Shown here one piece after another: positions 6,686 to 14,613 of a stretch of DNA of 20,638 nt. Location: NCBI GenBank assembly GCA_964624955.1, contig CAZUZF010000014.1, forward strand, positions 1-20,638, read 5' to 3'. Position 1 is the first letter of the stretch, and each line of letters starts with the position of its first letter. Under the pieces are notes generated by a model. That model saw nothing but the letters and a program-made list of their open reading frames with translations, searched no databases and was not told the DNA's origin. The translations under genes were made by a program, and so were the position numbers. This DNA is from JACQHJ01 sp964624955. Lineage in GTDB: Bacteria > Patescibacteriota > Microgenomatia > Levybacterales > UBA12049.

Positions 6686-7599
6686 GCAGTCCTCCTTTCT
6701 GAAACTTTAAGAAAATAATCCTCCAAGTTTGGTTTATTTATGCTTATATCCTCATATTCAATATTTTCACTTGTCATTAAAGTTAAAAATCTTGAAATAT
6801 CTTTTGTTTTAAAAGTTATCCTAAAACTATTTTTGTTTTGGGAAAAAGATATTTTTTGGTTATTTAAAAATCTTTTAGCCTTTTGTATATTTTTGGTGAT
6901 AAATTCAACTTCAGACTGAGGAATCTGCTTGGATAGATTTTCAGGTTTATCACGGGCAATGATCTTTCCCTTGTTTAAAAAGACAATGTTGTCACACATT
7001 TCCTCAACCTCTGTCATGTTGTGCGAGGTAAAAAGCATTGACACGTTATATTCTTTTTGCTGTTTTTTTAAAAACTCTCTTATTTTTGTTGCAATATCAG
7101 GATCTAAGGATGCAGTTGGTTCATCTAACAAAATAATCTTTGGGTAGTTTATAAAAGCTTTGGTAAGTAAAAGCCTTGCTTTTTCTCCGGCTGAAAGCAT
7201 ATAGACATGTTTTTTTCTCAAATCCTCAATTTCAAATTCAGCCAGTAGTCTAGAAATTCTATATTCTTTATTTGGTACTTCGTAAAGGTTTGCGTAAACT
7301 CTTAAGACCTCCTCAACTGTAAAAAGCCAAGGGAGTGAAATATAGGCAGATGAGAAGTTAACGTTTTTAAGTATTTCGCTTCTTCCTTGTTTTAGCGGTT
7401 TCCCAAAATACGAAATTGTTCCACTTGTTGGATCCATGACATCCAAAAGCATGTGAATAGTTGTTGTCTTTCCTGCTCCGTTTGGGCCAAGCAAACCTAA
7501 TATCTCTCCTTCTCTAATATCAAAAGAGATATTATCAACGGCAGTAAACTTGCCAAATTTTTTAGTCAGGTTTTTGACTTCCAAAACTTTTTGAAACAT
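6682..7599 (-). CDS. ABC transporter ATP-binding protein, 305 aa
   Basis: The ATPase energises the ABC-2 permease encoded next to it. Walker A is GPNGAGKTT (38-46), the signature is LSAGE (135-139) instead of LSGGQ, and Walker B with catalytic Glu is IILLDE (155-160), followed by the PTASLDPD D-loop and a switch His in LFTSHNMTEVEEM. Residues after about 225 form the extra C-terminal domain common in drug or lipid ABC-2 exporters. It follows cca by 15 bases on the same strand, so cca, ATPase, permease and yqeY look like one unit. No clear Shine-Dalgarno precedes ATG 7599. Substrate unknown. Confidence 0.92.
   Translation of the reverse strand: MFQKVLEVKNLTKKFGKFTAVDNISFDIREGEILGLLGPNGAGKTTTIHMLLDVMDPTSGTISYFGKPLKQGRSEILKNVNFSSAYISLPWLFTVEEVLRVYANLYEVPNKEYRISRLLAEFEIEDLRKKHVYMLSAGEKARLLLTKAFINYPKIILLDEPTASLDPDIATKIREFLKKQQKEYNVSMLFTSHNMTEVEEMCDNIVFLNKGKIIARDKPENLSKQIPQSEVEFITKNIQKAKRFLNNQKISFSQNKNSFRITFKTKDISRFLTLMTSENIEYEDISINKPNLEDYFLKVSERRTA
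6691..6700 (-). promoter_or_regulatory. Strong Shine-Dalgarno site of the ABC permease
   Basis: The reverse strand reads AGAAAGGAGG at 6700-6691, 5 bases before ATG 6685. It lies inside the last codons of the ATPase gene. It shows that internal operon genes here can use classical ribosome binding, in contrast to the leaderless first genes. Confidence 0.85.
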
Positions 7600-7614
7600 A
7601 AAATTACTAACAGA

Positions 7615-8970
7615 TTAGGCAAGGTCCTTTATGCGGCTGAGGAGATATTCTCTATTATTTTTTGATAAATCGTCATCTACCTCTTCAAATAATTTCTGTA
7701 ATATGTCCCCAACTTTGGGACCAGGTTTTATCCGTAGTTTTTCCATTATATCATTTCCATCTATTTTTAGATCATTTATTGAAAAAGGAGCAGGTTTAAG
7801 CTCGTTTTCTATTTTTTGTCTAAAAAGTTTTAGTCTCCAGCTAACTGCTTTCTGTGTTCCCCCTCCCAGTCTGTCTCCAACTCTTAAATCCATCATATCG
7901 GCTACATTCTCAACGCCTATTTTTCTTATAAATCGTCTTATAGCAGCATCAGTTTGATTTTCGTTAACAGAAAACATATGCCATCTCACCAAAGTTACAA
8001 CTTTTTCTCTATCTTTTTTTGAAAACTTAAGTCTTTGGCAAATTTCATCCGCCATTTGTGCTCCAACCATTTCGTGATTGTGAAAAATAACAAAACCCTT
8101 TTCATCTTTTCCCACTACCCTTGGTTTTCCAACATCATGGATTAAAGTTGCAAACCTTACAATTGGGTCTTTAGAGGGACAGAATTTAAGAGAGAGTAAG
8201 TTATGGGTAAAGACGTCTTCTGTATGGTGTCTTCCGGGCCTTGCCTGTGAAACACCAATTCCTTCTAGCAGTTCGCCAATTATATATTTTAAAAGTGTGC
8301 TTTTATACAAAAGTATTACACCGTCATATGCATTATCTGATTTTAATATTCTTAAGAGTTCTATTTGTATTCTTTCTTTTGAGATGTGTTCCAAAAGTAA
8401 GGCATCTTCAACAATTTTTTCCCACGTAGTTTTTTCAATTTTAAATGAAAGTTCCGTTGCAATTCTTATAGCACGTAGTAGTCTTAATGCGTCTTCCTTA
8501 AATCTTTGGCTAGCAATTCCCACTGCTTTTATCAGTTTTTTCTTTAAATCAAATCTACCATTATATGGATCAATCATTTCAAACGAATTTGATTTACCAA
8601 TAAGTCTTAAGGCAATAGCATTAATTGTAAAATCTCTTCTTTGCAGATCTTCCTCTATTGTTTTTCCCCAAGCAATTTTTTCAGGTTTATGAGTTGGAGA
8701 AAAGCTTTGTTCGGTTCTAAATGTAGTTACCTCTGCGACCTTTTTAATATCTTTTAGTTCGTAAGTAACTCCAACTGTTCCGAAGACATTGTCATAAAAG
8801 CCATCTTTAAATATCTTTAAAATCTCATCCGGAGTTGCGTTTGTAGTTAGATCCCAGTCTTTAACTTCTCTTTTTAATAAAAGATCCCTAACACATCCTC
8901 CTACAAAAAAAGCTTGAAAACCTGTTTGTTCAAGTTGTTTATAAATCTTTAAAACTTCATCTGGAATCAT
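7615..8970 (-). CDS. cca: CCA tRNA nucleotidyltransferase with HD domain, 451 aa
   Basis: The enzyme adds or repairs the 3' CCA end of tRNAs. The class II polymerase core shows FFVGGCVRDLLL (21-32), the metal-binding KDWDLTTNA with D38 and D40, and RRDFTINAIAL further on. An HD-type domain follows, visible as RHHTEDVFTHNL and ATLIHDVGKPRVVG, as in bacterial Cca proteins with phosphohydrolase activity. The reading frame is open upstream to 9108, but that part overlaps recJ and its promoter, so I chose ATG 8970. The predicted RNA start lies about 10 bases upstream, within the shared palindromic promoter at 8981-8997. First gene of the leftward ABC unit. Confidence 0.93.
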   Translation of the reverse strand: MIPDEVLKIYKQLEQTGFQAFFVGGCVRDLLLKREVKDWDLTTNATPDEILKIFKDGFYDNVFGTVGVTYELKDIKKVAEVTTFRTEQSFSPTHKPEKIAWGKTIEEDLQRRDFTINAIALRLIGKSNSFEMIDPYNGRFDLKKKLIKAVGIASQRFKEDALRLLRAIRIATELSFKIEKTTWEKIVEDALLLEHISKERIQIELLRILKSDNAYDGVILLYKSTLLKYIIGELLEGIGVSQARPGRHHTEDVFTHNLLSLKFCPSKDPIVRFATLIHDVGKPRVVGKDEKGFVIFHNHEMVGAQMADEICQRLKFSKKDREKVVTLVRWHMFSVNENQTDAAIRRFIRKIGVENVADMMDLRVGDRLGGGTQKAVSWRLKLFRQKIENELKPAPFSINDLKIDGNDIMEKLRIKPGPKVGDILQKLFEEVDDDLSKNNREYLLSRIKDLA

Positions 8971-8980
8971 AGACTCTCTC

Positions 8981-8997
8981 TTGCTATAGTATAGCAA
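8981..8997. promoter_or_regulatory. Palindromic divergent promoter between cca and recJ
   Basis: TTGCTATAGTATAGCAA is a perfect 17-base palindrome (one central base). Each strand reads as an extended -10 box: TGC-TATAGT rightward (8982-8990) and TGC-TATACT leftward (8996-8988). Both divergent genes would thus start from one shared site, with RNA starts near 8997 (recJ) and 8981 (cca). No convincing -35 boxes are seen, which extended -10 promoters can tolerate. Confidence 0.6.
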
Positions 8998-9019
8998 AGA
9001 AAACTTTAAAAAAGCATTT

Positions 9020-10657
9020 ATGAAGAAATGGAATATTTTAAACAAAGCTACTAAATTAACAGAGGATGAATTACTTAATATTCTTTTAGAAAATAGGGGA
9101 ATTACCACAAGAGGGCAAAGAGATAAATTTTTGTCTCCAAATCTTTCTGATGTAACTATAGAGAGTGTAAAAATTGATAAAAAGAACTTAAAAAAAGCAA
9201 TTGAGAGGATAAAAAAATCAATTATTCATAAAAAACAAATAATTGTTTTTGGCGATTATGATGTAGATGGAATTTGTGGGAGTGCAATACTTTGGGAAAC
9301 CCTTAACGGTTTAAAGGCAAATGTTACTCCCTATATACCAAGTAGAATTGAGGAAGGGTATGGACTTTCAATTAAAGGAATAGATAATCTACTTACAACA
9401 TATCCAGAAATTGACTTAATAATTACAGTTGATAATGGCGTTGTTGCAAATAAAGCTATTGAGTATGCAAACAAAAAAGGGATCGATGTTATTGTTACAG
9501 ACCATCATGCACCTTCTAACAAAAAACCAAATGCCTACTCAATCGTGCATACAACCCTTCTTTGTGGAGCAGCGGTTGCATATTTACTTTCAAGACAACT
9601 TAAGACAAGTAGTCAAGACAATCATTTAGAACTTGTTTGTCTTGCCACAATTGCAGATTTAGTTCCTTTAACTAATGCTAATAGAGTTTTGGTTTACTTT
9701 GGCCTGCAGGCTTTAAGAAAAACTAAAAGAATAGGCCTATTAAGCCTTTTTAAAAGTGCGTTAGTAGAAAAAGATACAATTGATGTTTATGAGATTGGCC
9801 ATATTATTGCTCCAAGGCTAAACGCAATGGGAAGACTATCAAGCGCTATGGATTCATTAAGACTTATTTGCACAACCAATGAAAAAAGGGCAATTACTCT
9901 TTCCAGAAGCCTTTCTGATACAAATCTTGAAAGACAACAGTATACCTTAGAAGCCTTAATGCATGCAAAAAATAAAGCCAAAGAAAAACTGGTTAATAAG
10001 CTTCTTTTTATAGCTGATGGCCAATATAAAGAGGGAGTAATTGGTCTTGTTGCGTCAAGACTTGTTGAAGAATATTACCTGCCTTCAATTGTCATTTCTA
10101 AAGGAAAAATTTATAGTAAAGCTTCAGTAAGAAGCGTTAAAGGGTTTAATATTATTGAGTTTTTAAGACAAGCGTCAGATCTATTGGTTGATGTGGGTGG
10201 GCATCCAATGGCAGCTGGATTTACAGTTGAGACCCAAAAACTAGACCTTTTAGAACAAAAACTATATAAGCTAGCTTCAAAACTAATAAAAAAAGACCAT
10301 TTGGAAAGAGTTTTAAATATTGATTTAGAGTTACCAGTTAATTTTATTAATTTTAATACCTTTTATCTTATCCAAAAACTTAAGCCTTTTGGTATGGCAA
10401 ACTCAGAACCTATATTTACTACAAAAAACCTTAAAGTTGAAAGTCTTAAATTAGTTGGAAAAGACGGAAAACACCTTAAATTAAACTTGTCATCAAGAAT
10501 ATCAAACTTTTGGATTGAAGCTATTGCTTTTGGAATGGGAGAGTTAAATTCAATCAAAATTGGAGACAATATTGATGTAGCTTACACAATCGATGTTAAT
10601 GAATGGAATGGAAATAAGAGATTGCAACTTAAGATTAAGGATTTAAGAAAAAATTAA
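9020..10657 (+). CDS. recJ: Single-stranded-DNA-specific exonuclease RecJ, 545 aa
   Basis: RecJ degrades single-stranded DNA 5' to 3' in recombination and mismatch or base excision repair. The DHH domain shows FGDYDVDG (77-84), VDNGV (137-141), the DHH motif at 161-163 and LATIADLVPL (208-217). The DHHA1 domain shows GVIGLVASRL (339-348) and GGHPMAAG (393-400). The remaining C-terminal part fits the OB-like domain of bacterial RecJ. All metal-site motifs are intact and the length is typical (about 550-570). ATG 9020 lies about 23 bases after the predicted RNA start, without an obvious Shine-Dalgarno. Its TAA shares TTAA with the stop of the opposing gene at 10654. Confidence 0.95.
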   Translation: MKKWNILNKATKLTEDELLNILLENRGITTRGQRDKFLSPNLSDVTIESVKIDKKNLKKAIERIKKSIIHKKQIIVFGDYDVDGICGSAILWETLNGLKANVTPYIPSRIEEGYGLSIKGIDNLLTTYPEIDLIITVDNGVVANKAIEYANKKGIDVIVTDHHAPSNKKPNAYSIVHTTLLCGAAVAYLLSRQLKTSSQDNHLELVCLATIADLVPLTNANRVLVYFGLQALRKTKRIGLLSLFKSALVEKDTIDVYEIGHIIAPRLNAMGRLSSAMDSLRLICTTNEKRAITLSRSLSDTNLERQQYTLEALMHAKNKAKEKLVNKLLFIADGQYKEGVIGLVASRLVEEYYLPSIVISKGKIYSKASVRSVKGFNIIEFLRQASDLLVDVGGHPMAAGFTVETQKLDLLEQKLYKLASKLIKKDHLERVLNIDLELPVNFINFNTFYLIQKLKPFGMANSEPIFTTKNLKVESLKLVGKDGKHLKLNLSSRISNFWIEAIAFGMGELNSIKIGDNIDVAYTIDVNEWNGNKRLQLKIKDLRKN

Positions 10658-11139
10658 CCCCTTTTTCCATTTCCACTAAAAACTGGTACTGGCTCTCCCC
10701 TTTGAGCTCTGAAATCTGAAACGATTTCAACTGCTTGAGCTGCTTTTGCAATTGCGTCAGGAACAACTCCTCCTCTAGCTTGTCTTGCAGCACGCGTACC
10801 ACATTTTCCAATTTGCTTGAGACCCTCAGCTATGAGAGGTATTCTTCCATTTAAACTTGGTACACTTGAACGTATTGAATCGGTCTGGTTTGCGAGATGA
10901 GATGTTAAACCGCTGACATCTTCGTGAGTAAGCGCATAATCCTCATCAACTGTTCCCTCCAAAGCTGCTCGTTGGGCTCTTTCTTGGGGATCAGACATGT
11001 ATCTCTCATGTCTTCTAATATCCTCTACATCAACCCCAAGACCTTGAAGTGTCTTTCTATAAGTTTTTAATAGCCTTTTTGTAACAGGTTGTGATGTTTC
11101 TCCTAATTCTTGTATGCTCATATTTATAAATTGCCGCAA
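10654..11139 (-). CDS. Hypothetical soluble protein, about 161 aa, unknown function
   Basis: I do not recognise a family. The protein is mostly helical and charged, without TM segments: a basic helix (VTKRLLKTYRKTLQGLG), an Arg-rich stretch (RRHERYMSDPQERAQRAALE), a polar middle and an Ala-rich end (GTRAARQARGG, DAIAKAAQAVEIV). A single Cys is present. G+C is visibly higher than in the flanking genes, which may point to acquisition. TTG 11139 has an AGGAAG Shine-Dalgarno 5 bases upstream; the alternative ATG 11121 (MSIQELGE) has none close by. The Shine-Dalgarno lies inside a hairpin of the leader at 11138-11189. The stop shares TTAA with recJ. Confidence 0.65.
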   Translation of the reverse strand: MRQFINMSIQELGETSQPVTKRLLKTYRKTLQGLGVDVEDIRRHERYMSDPQERAQRAALEGTVDEDYALTHEDVSGLTSHLANQTDSIRSSVPSLNGRIPLIAEGLKQIGKCGTRAARQARGGVVPDAIAKAAQAVEIVSDFRAQRGEPVPVFSGNGKRG

Positions 11140-11220
11140 AAAAACTTCCTTTTTGGAAGCACAATAAAATTGGCTTCCATACGGAAGTTACATATTAAAT
11201 CTCTTGGAAAATAAGTTCAA
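11138..11220 (-). promoter_or_regulatory. Candidate attenuator leader with four complementary segments and a promoter
   Basis: In the leftward direction the order is AACTTCC (11189-11183, A), GGAAGCC (11178-11172, B), GCTTCC (11160-11155, C), GGAAGTT (11149-11143, D), then a T-run ending at 11138. C pairs with D to make a short terminator-like hairpin that also covers the Shine-Dalgarno of TTG 11139. B pairs with C instead to free D, and A can pair with B or D. A promoter candidate, TTGAAC (11220-11215), 17 bases, TAATAT (11197-11192), predicts an RNA start near 11185, so A would be only partly transcribed. Confidence 0.5.
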
Positions 11221-11262
11221 AGTAATACTCACAATATAGAAGCATATCACTAGCTCAACAGC

Positions 11263-11292
11263 TTGTCAAGGATATATGTCAAGTGGTATCAT
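11263..11292 (+). promoter_or_regulatory. Promoter of aspS, predicted leaderless
   Basis: TTGTCA (11263-11268), an 18-base spacer and TATCAT (11287-11292), preceded by TGG as an extended -10 element. The predicted RNA start (about 11299) coincides with the first ATG of aspS. Confidence 0.6.
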
Positions 11293-11298
11293 TTAGAG

Positions 11299-12651
11299 AT
11301 GATGGAACAAAGAGTCTTAGCCTCCAAATCGGCAGAACATATAGGTAAAAGTATATTAATACAAGGCTGGGTGAGGCTTAGAAGAGACCACGGAAAGCTC
11401 ATATTTTTGGATATTAGGGATAGAAGCGGCATTATTCAGGTTGTAGTTAATCCAAAAGTTTCAGAGCAAGCTTATAAAGAAGCCCGGCAGATAAAGCCAG
11501 AATATGTGGTTGAAATTGAGGGTAAAGTGAATCAAAGGCCGGAAAGTGCTGTTAACAAAGATATTGAAAGCGGAAACGTTGAGCTTGAGGCTGTCAGCAT
11601 TAAAATAATCTCAAAGGCTGATACTCTGCCATTTGATATGGGAGGAGAAGATTTAAACCTTGAATTGCCAACGCTTCTTGACCACAGAGCATTAACACTT
11701 AGGCATCCTAAGATCCAGGCTATTTTTAAGGTCCAGGAAGTTATTATAGATTCATTTAGAGAATTTCTAAAACAAAATGATTTTTTTGAATTCCAGGCAC
11801 CAAGTATTGCTCCGGCTGTTGCAGAGGGGGGAGCAGAAGTATTTGAGGTTAACTATTTTAACCATAAAGCATACCTTTCCCAGAGTCCACAGCTTTATAA
11901 ACAGATTGTTATGTCTGCCTTTGAAAGAGTTTTTAGCGTAAACAAGATCTTTAGAGCAGAACCCTCTGTTACCACAAGACATCTTGCTGAAGTTGTTTCT
12001 CTGGATGCTGAAATGGCTTTTATAGATTCCTGGGAAGATGTCAGGGATATGGCTGAAAATGTTGTTAAGTACATATTAAATGAAGTTAGGGAAAAATGTG
12101 TGAGAGAGCTTTCTATGTTTAAGGCAACTTTGCCCGTTATGACCAATAAAACTCCTTCAATCAGTCTTTCCGAAGCACAGGAGAAAATATTTAAACATTC
12201 AAAACGCGATATTAGAAATCAAAAAGATTTAAATCCTGAAGATGAAAGGGAAATCTGTGAGATTATAAAAAAAGAAACTAACTCAGATTTTGTCTTTATC
12301 TACGGCTATCCTACTAAAACCAAGCCGTTTTATGTCTACCCAAATCCTAAAAATCCAGAGTTTAATGAGGGTATGGATTTACTCTGCAAAGGCCTTGAAT
12401 GGTTGTCCGGAGGAAGAAGAATCAACGATTACGACCAGCTGTTAAAACATGTAAAAGAATGGAAAATGGATCCCAAAAAAATCTCTATGTTTTTAGAAGC
12501 TTTTAGATACGGGGTTGCGCCTGAAGGAGGATTTGCTTTTGGAGCAGAGAGAATGACAATGCAAATATTAGGGCTTTCTAATGTCAGGGAAGCAAGCATG
12601 TTTGTCAGAGATATGGAAAGAGTTGATGAAAGACTTTCTTCTAAAAGATAG
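11299..12651 (+). CDS. aspS: Aspartyl-tRNA synthetase, archaeal type (perhaps non-discriminating), 450 aa
   Basis: This class II synthetase charges tRNA-Asp with aspartate and, if non-discriminating, also tRNA-Asn. The OB anticodon-binding domain comes first (SILIQGWVRLRRDHGKLIFL, VNPKVSEQAYKEARQIKPEY). The catalytic core shows EGGAEVFEVNYFNHKAYLSQSPQLYKQ, motif 2 FRAEPSVTTRHLAEVVSLDAEMAF and motif 3 GFAFGAERMTMQ. The RHLAE and SQSPQLYKQ forms match archaeal AspRS rather than AsnRS. The GAD insertion of bacterial AspRS is missing, and 450 residues fits the archaeal type. Discriminating or not cannot be decided here. ATG 11299 fits a leaderless start; ATG 11302 follows directly. The end overlaps dacA by 26 bases. 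Confidence 0.88.
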   Translation: MMEQRVLASKSAEHIGKSILIQGWVRLRRDHGKLIFLDIRDRSGIIQVVVNPKVSEQAYKEARQIKPEYVVEIEGKVNQRPESAVNKDIESGNVELEAVSIKIISKADTLPFDMGGEDLNLELPTLLDHRALTLRHPKIQAIFKVQEVIIDSFREFLKQNDFFEFQAPSIAPAVAEGGAEVFEVNYFNHKAYLSQSPQLYKQIVMSAFERVFSVNKIFRAEPSVTTRHLAEVVSLDAEMAFIDSWEDVRDMAENVVKYILNEVREKCVRELSMFKATLPVMTNKTPSISLSEAQEKIFKHSKRDIRNQKDLNPEDEREICEIIKKETNSDFVFIYGYPTKTKPFYVYPNPKNPEFNEGMDLLCKGLEWLSGGRRINDYDQLLKHVKEWKMDPKKISMFLEAFRYGVAPEGGFAFGAERMTMQILGLSNVREASMFVRDMERVDERLSSKR

Positions 12652-13558
12652 ACTAACCAGAATTTACTTTCTTTTACCCGTTTTTTTATTTAGTGGGTTT
12701 TTAATTATTTTTATATTAAATCAATTACTAAAGATTTGGATAGAGAAAAATTACGTTTTAAGTCAACCTGTTAACACTTCAAAAAGCTTTGAGTATCCTG
12801 TTATAAAACAAACATTTATACCCAAAATTAGCGCAACTGGTGCGATAATAATGGATGCTGACTCAAAAATAGTTTTGTATTCCAAAAATCCTGATTTAAG
12901 ATTTTCACCAGCCTCAACTACAAAGCTAATGACCTCGCTTGTTGCTTTAGATTATTTTAAGCCACAAGATATACTAACGGTAAAAATCGCAAGCAGGGAA
13001 GGCTCGATAATTGGACTTAAAGTAGGGGAAAAACTAACATTGGAAAACTTAATTTACGCAATGCTTCTTCCATCAGCCAACGATGCAGCCTACGTAATTG
13101 CCCAAAATCATCCTCAAGGATATGCCAAATTTATTGATAGCATGAACAAAAAGGCAAATGAACTTGTGCTTTTAAACACGCACTTTGGAGATCCTGCAGG
13201 GTTACTGGATAACCAAAATTACACAACAGCGTTTGATCTTGCAAGACTTGCTTCTTTTGCAGTAGCAAATCCTTTAATTAAAAAGATTGTTGCAACTAGA
13301 GAAAAGTATATAACGGATGCAACAGGAAATTTTATCTATAGGCTTGAAAATCTAAATGAGCTCTTAGGAATAGATGGTGTAAATGGAGTAAAAACTGGCT
13401 ATACAGAGGAAGCAGGACAGGTCTTGGTAACTTCTAAGATTGAAAAAGGAAGAACAATTATTATAGTCATTATGGGAAGCGAAGACAGATTTTTAGATAC
13501 GCAAAAGCTTTTGGAGCTGGTTGACAATAACCTTAGTTTCTTATCCATTCATCCCTAA
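12626..13558 (+). CDS. dacA: D-alanyl-D-alanine carboxypeptidase, peptidase S11 family, 310 aa
   Basis: The enzyme trims the terminal D-Ala from peptidoglycan stem peptides outside the membrane. A single TM at about 13-35 anchors it. All three active-site motifs are intact: S97-T-T-K100 in SPASTTKLMTS, S150-A-N152 in LLPSANDAAY, and K256-T-G258 in GVNGVKTGYTEEAGQ. The protein ends after the catalytic domain, without the C-terminal beta-rich domain and amphipathic helix of E. coli PBP5, so the N-terminal TM takes over anchoring. I chose ATG 12626, preceded by GGAAAGAG and followed by the TM; it overlaps aspS by 26 bases. Its 3' end overlaps the opposing gene at 13533 by 26 bases. Confidence 0.93.
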   Translation: MKDFLLKDRLTRIYFLLPVFLFSGFLIIFILNQLLKIWIEKNYVLSQPVNTSKSFEYPVIKQTFIPKISATGAIIMDADSKIVLYSKNPDLRFSPASTTKLMTSLVALDYFKPQDILTVKIASREGSIIGLKVGEKLTLENLIYAMLLPSANDAAYVIAQNHPQGYAKFIDSMNKKANELVLLNTHFGDPAGLLDNQNYTTAFDLARLASFAVANPLIKKIVATREKYITDATGNFIYRLENLNELLGIDGVNGVKTGYTEEAGQVLVTSKIEKGRTIIIVIMGSEDRFLDTQKLLELVDNNLSFLSIHP

Positions 13559-14573
13559 TGGCTGATATATAAGCGTAAAACCCGTCACTTCCAGTAAAAA
13601 CTATTATTGGATAGACAAAATCCTTTTCGTTCTTTTCTATATAATATGCAAGGGAAGCATCGTTTATTTTAACCTGCTTTTGAGTCCCAAAATATGAGGC
13701 AATGTAAGCTTTTTTGTTTTTTAACTCATCAAAAGCCTCCCCAATTGTTTTTAGAGGGTAGGTTGAGTATTCGTCTGAAACCATTTGGTTAACAAAAGTT
13801 ACTCCAACAATTTCTGCATTTGTCCCAAGCAGTACGTTTACATTACTTTCGGTTGGTATTTCGTTATAAACATTTAAATCATCTATATATTGTTTGAAAA
13901 AATTAACCTGCACAAGCTTTGTATTAGAAAGACTTGTTGCTTTTACAAAATTACCATTGTCAATATCAAAAAAATTAACCAATGGATTTTCATAGTCTAA
14001 ATCAGTGGAGGAGTATCCCATTAAAGAAAGAAAGTCAGAGGCTTTTTCTATTGCATTTTTTTCATCAGGGATATTTCTTCCTGAAATTAAATCACTATCC
14101 TCTAAATAATTACTGGTTATTTCAAAATTAAAATCTTCAATATTAATTCTTAAGGTTTTAACTAAATCCCCTTTAGTTGTACTAAAGTCATAGACAATAT
14201 CGGATACTTTGTATGGGCCATTGTTAAATCTTGCTGCTTTGGCTTTAGATTTTGCTTTGTCTAAAGCTAATAAATCAGGTTTTGGCAAAGCAATTGTATA
14301 AATTCTCGCCTGAGGATAAATTTCAGGCAAGCTCCCCGAAATGGTTTGTATCTTGTAGGTAAAATCATCTTCCACTTTATTTTTTGGAAAAGTTGGTCCT
14401 GGTAGTTTTCCAAATAAAACTGTTGGAGCAGGAAGTGGGGTGGGGTAAAGCATTTCTTTTATAACCATTCCAATTCTAAAAATGGCAAAGGCAAGTGTAA
14501 TTAAAATAATTGAAATAATTGCCCATTTTAAAATTGCCTTTACGTCTTTGCTTGCATTTGTAAGGGTGAACAT
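13533..14573 (-). CDS. Hypothetical membrane-anchored extracytoplasmic protein, 346 aa
   Basis: A short cytoplasmic head (MFTLTNASKDVKA) leads into one TM (about 15-38), then a proline-rich linker (PTPLPAPTVLFGKLPGPTFP) similar in style to that of the DUF3048 protein, and a long soluble region. That region alternates beta-like strands and includes AARIYTIA-type and YGPYKVSDIVYDF-type segments and a PEPSY-like feel near GEAFDELKNKKAYIA, but I cannot assign a family. The open frame continues upstream to 14651, over the gltX start; ATG 14573 lies 6 bases after a -10 box, so it is probably leaderless. An envelope role is inferred from topology only. Segment names here are approximate descriptions. 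Confidence 0.75.
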   Translation of the reverse strand: MFTLTNASKDVKAILKWAIISIILITLAFAIFRIGMVIKEMLYPTPLPAPTVLFGKLPGPTFPKNKVEDDFTYKIQTISGSLPEIYPQARIYTIALPKPDLLALDKAKSKAKAARFNNGPYKVSDIVYDFSTTKGDLVKTLRINIEDFNFEITSNYLEDSDLISGRNIPDEKNAIEKASDFLSLMGYSSTDLDYENPLVNFFDIDNGNFVKATSLSNTKLVQVNFFKQYIDDLNVYNEIPTESNVNVLLGTNAEIVGVTFVNQMVSDEYSTYPLKTIGEAFDELKNKKAYIASYFGTQKQVKINDASLAYYIEKNEKDFVYPIIVFTGSDGFYAYISAIRDEWIRN

Positions 14574-14576
14574 ATA

Positions 14577-14609
14577 TTGAGTATAGAAAAAGATTACTGT
14601 ACAATGCAA
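14577..14609. promoter_or_regulatory. Interleaved divergent promoters, both predicted leaderless
   Basis: Rightward: TTGAGT (14577-14582), 17 bases, TACAAT (14600-14605), 8 bases before gltX ATG 14614. Leftward: TTGCAT (14609-14604), 18 bases, TATACT (14585-14580), 6 bases before ATG 14573. Each promoter's -35 box overlaps the other's -10 box, so only one can be occupied at a time. Confidence 0.65.
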
Positions 14610-14613
14610 GCAT

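Noticed and set aside
8241..8692. Two forward frames inside cca (62 and 131 codons)
   Set aside because: They are antisense to conserved cca motifs and have Ser/Leu/Phe-rich composition typical of shadow frames.
7615..9108. Longer cca reading frame starting at 9108
   Set aside because: The extra N-terminal part overlaps recJ and the shared promoter, is hydrophobic and unlike Cca; ATG 8970 begins just before the conserved core.
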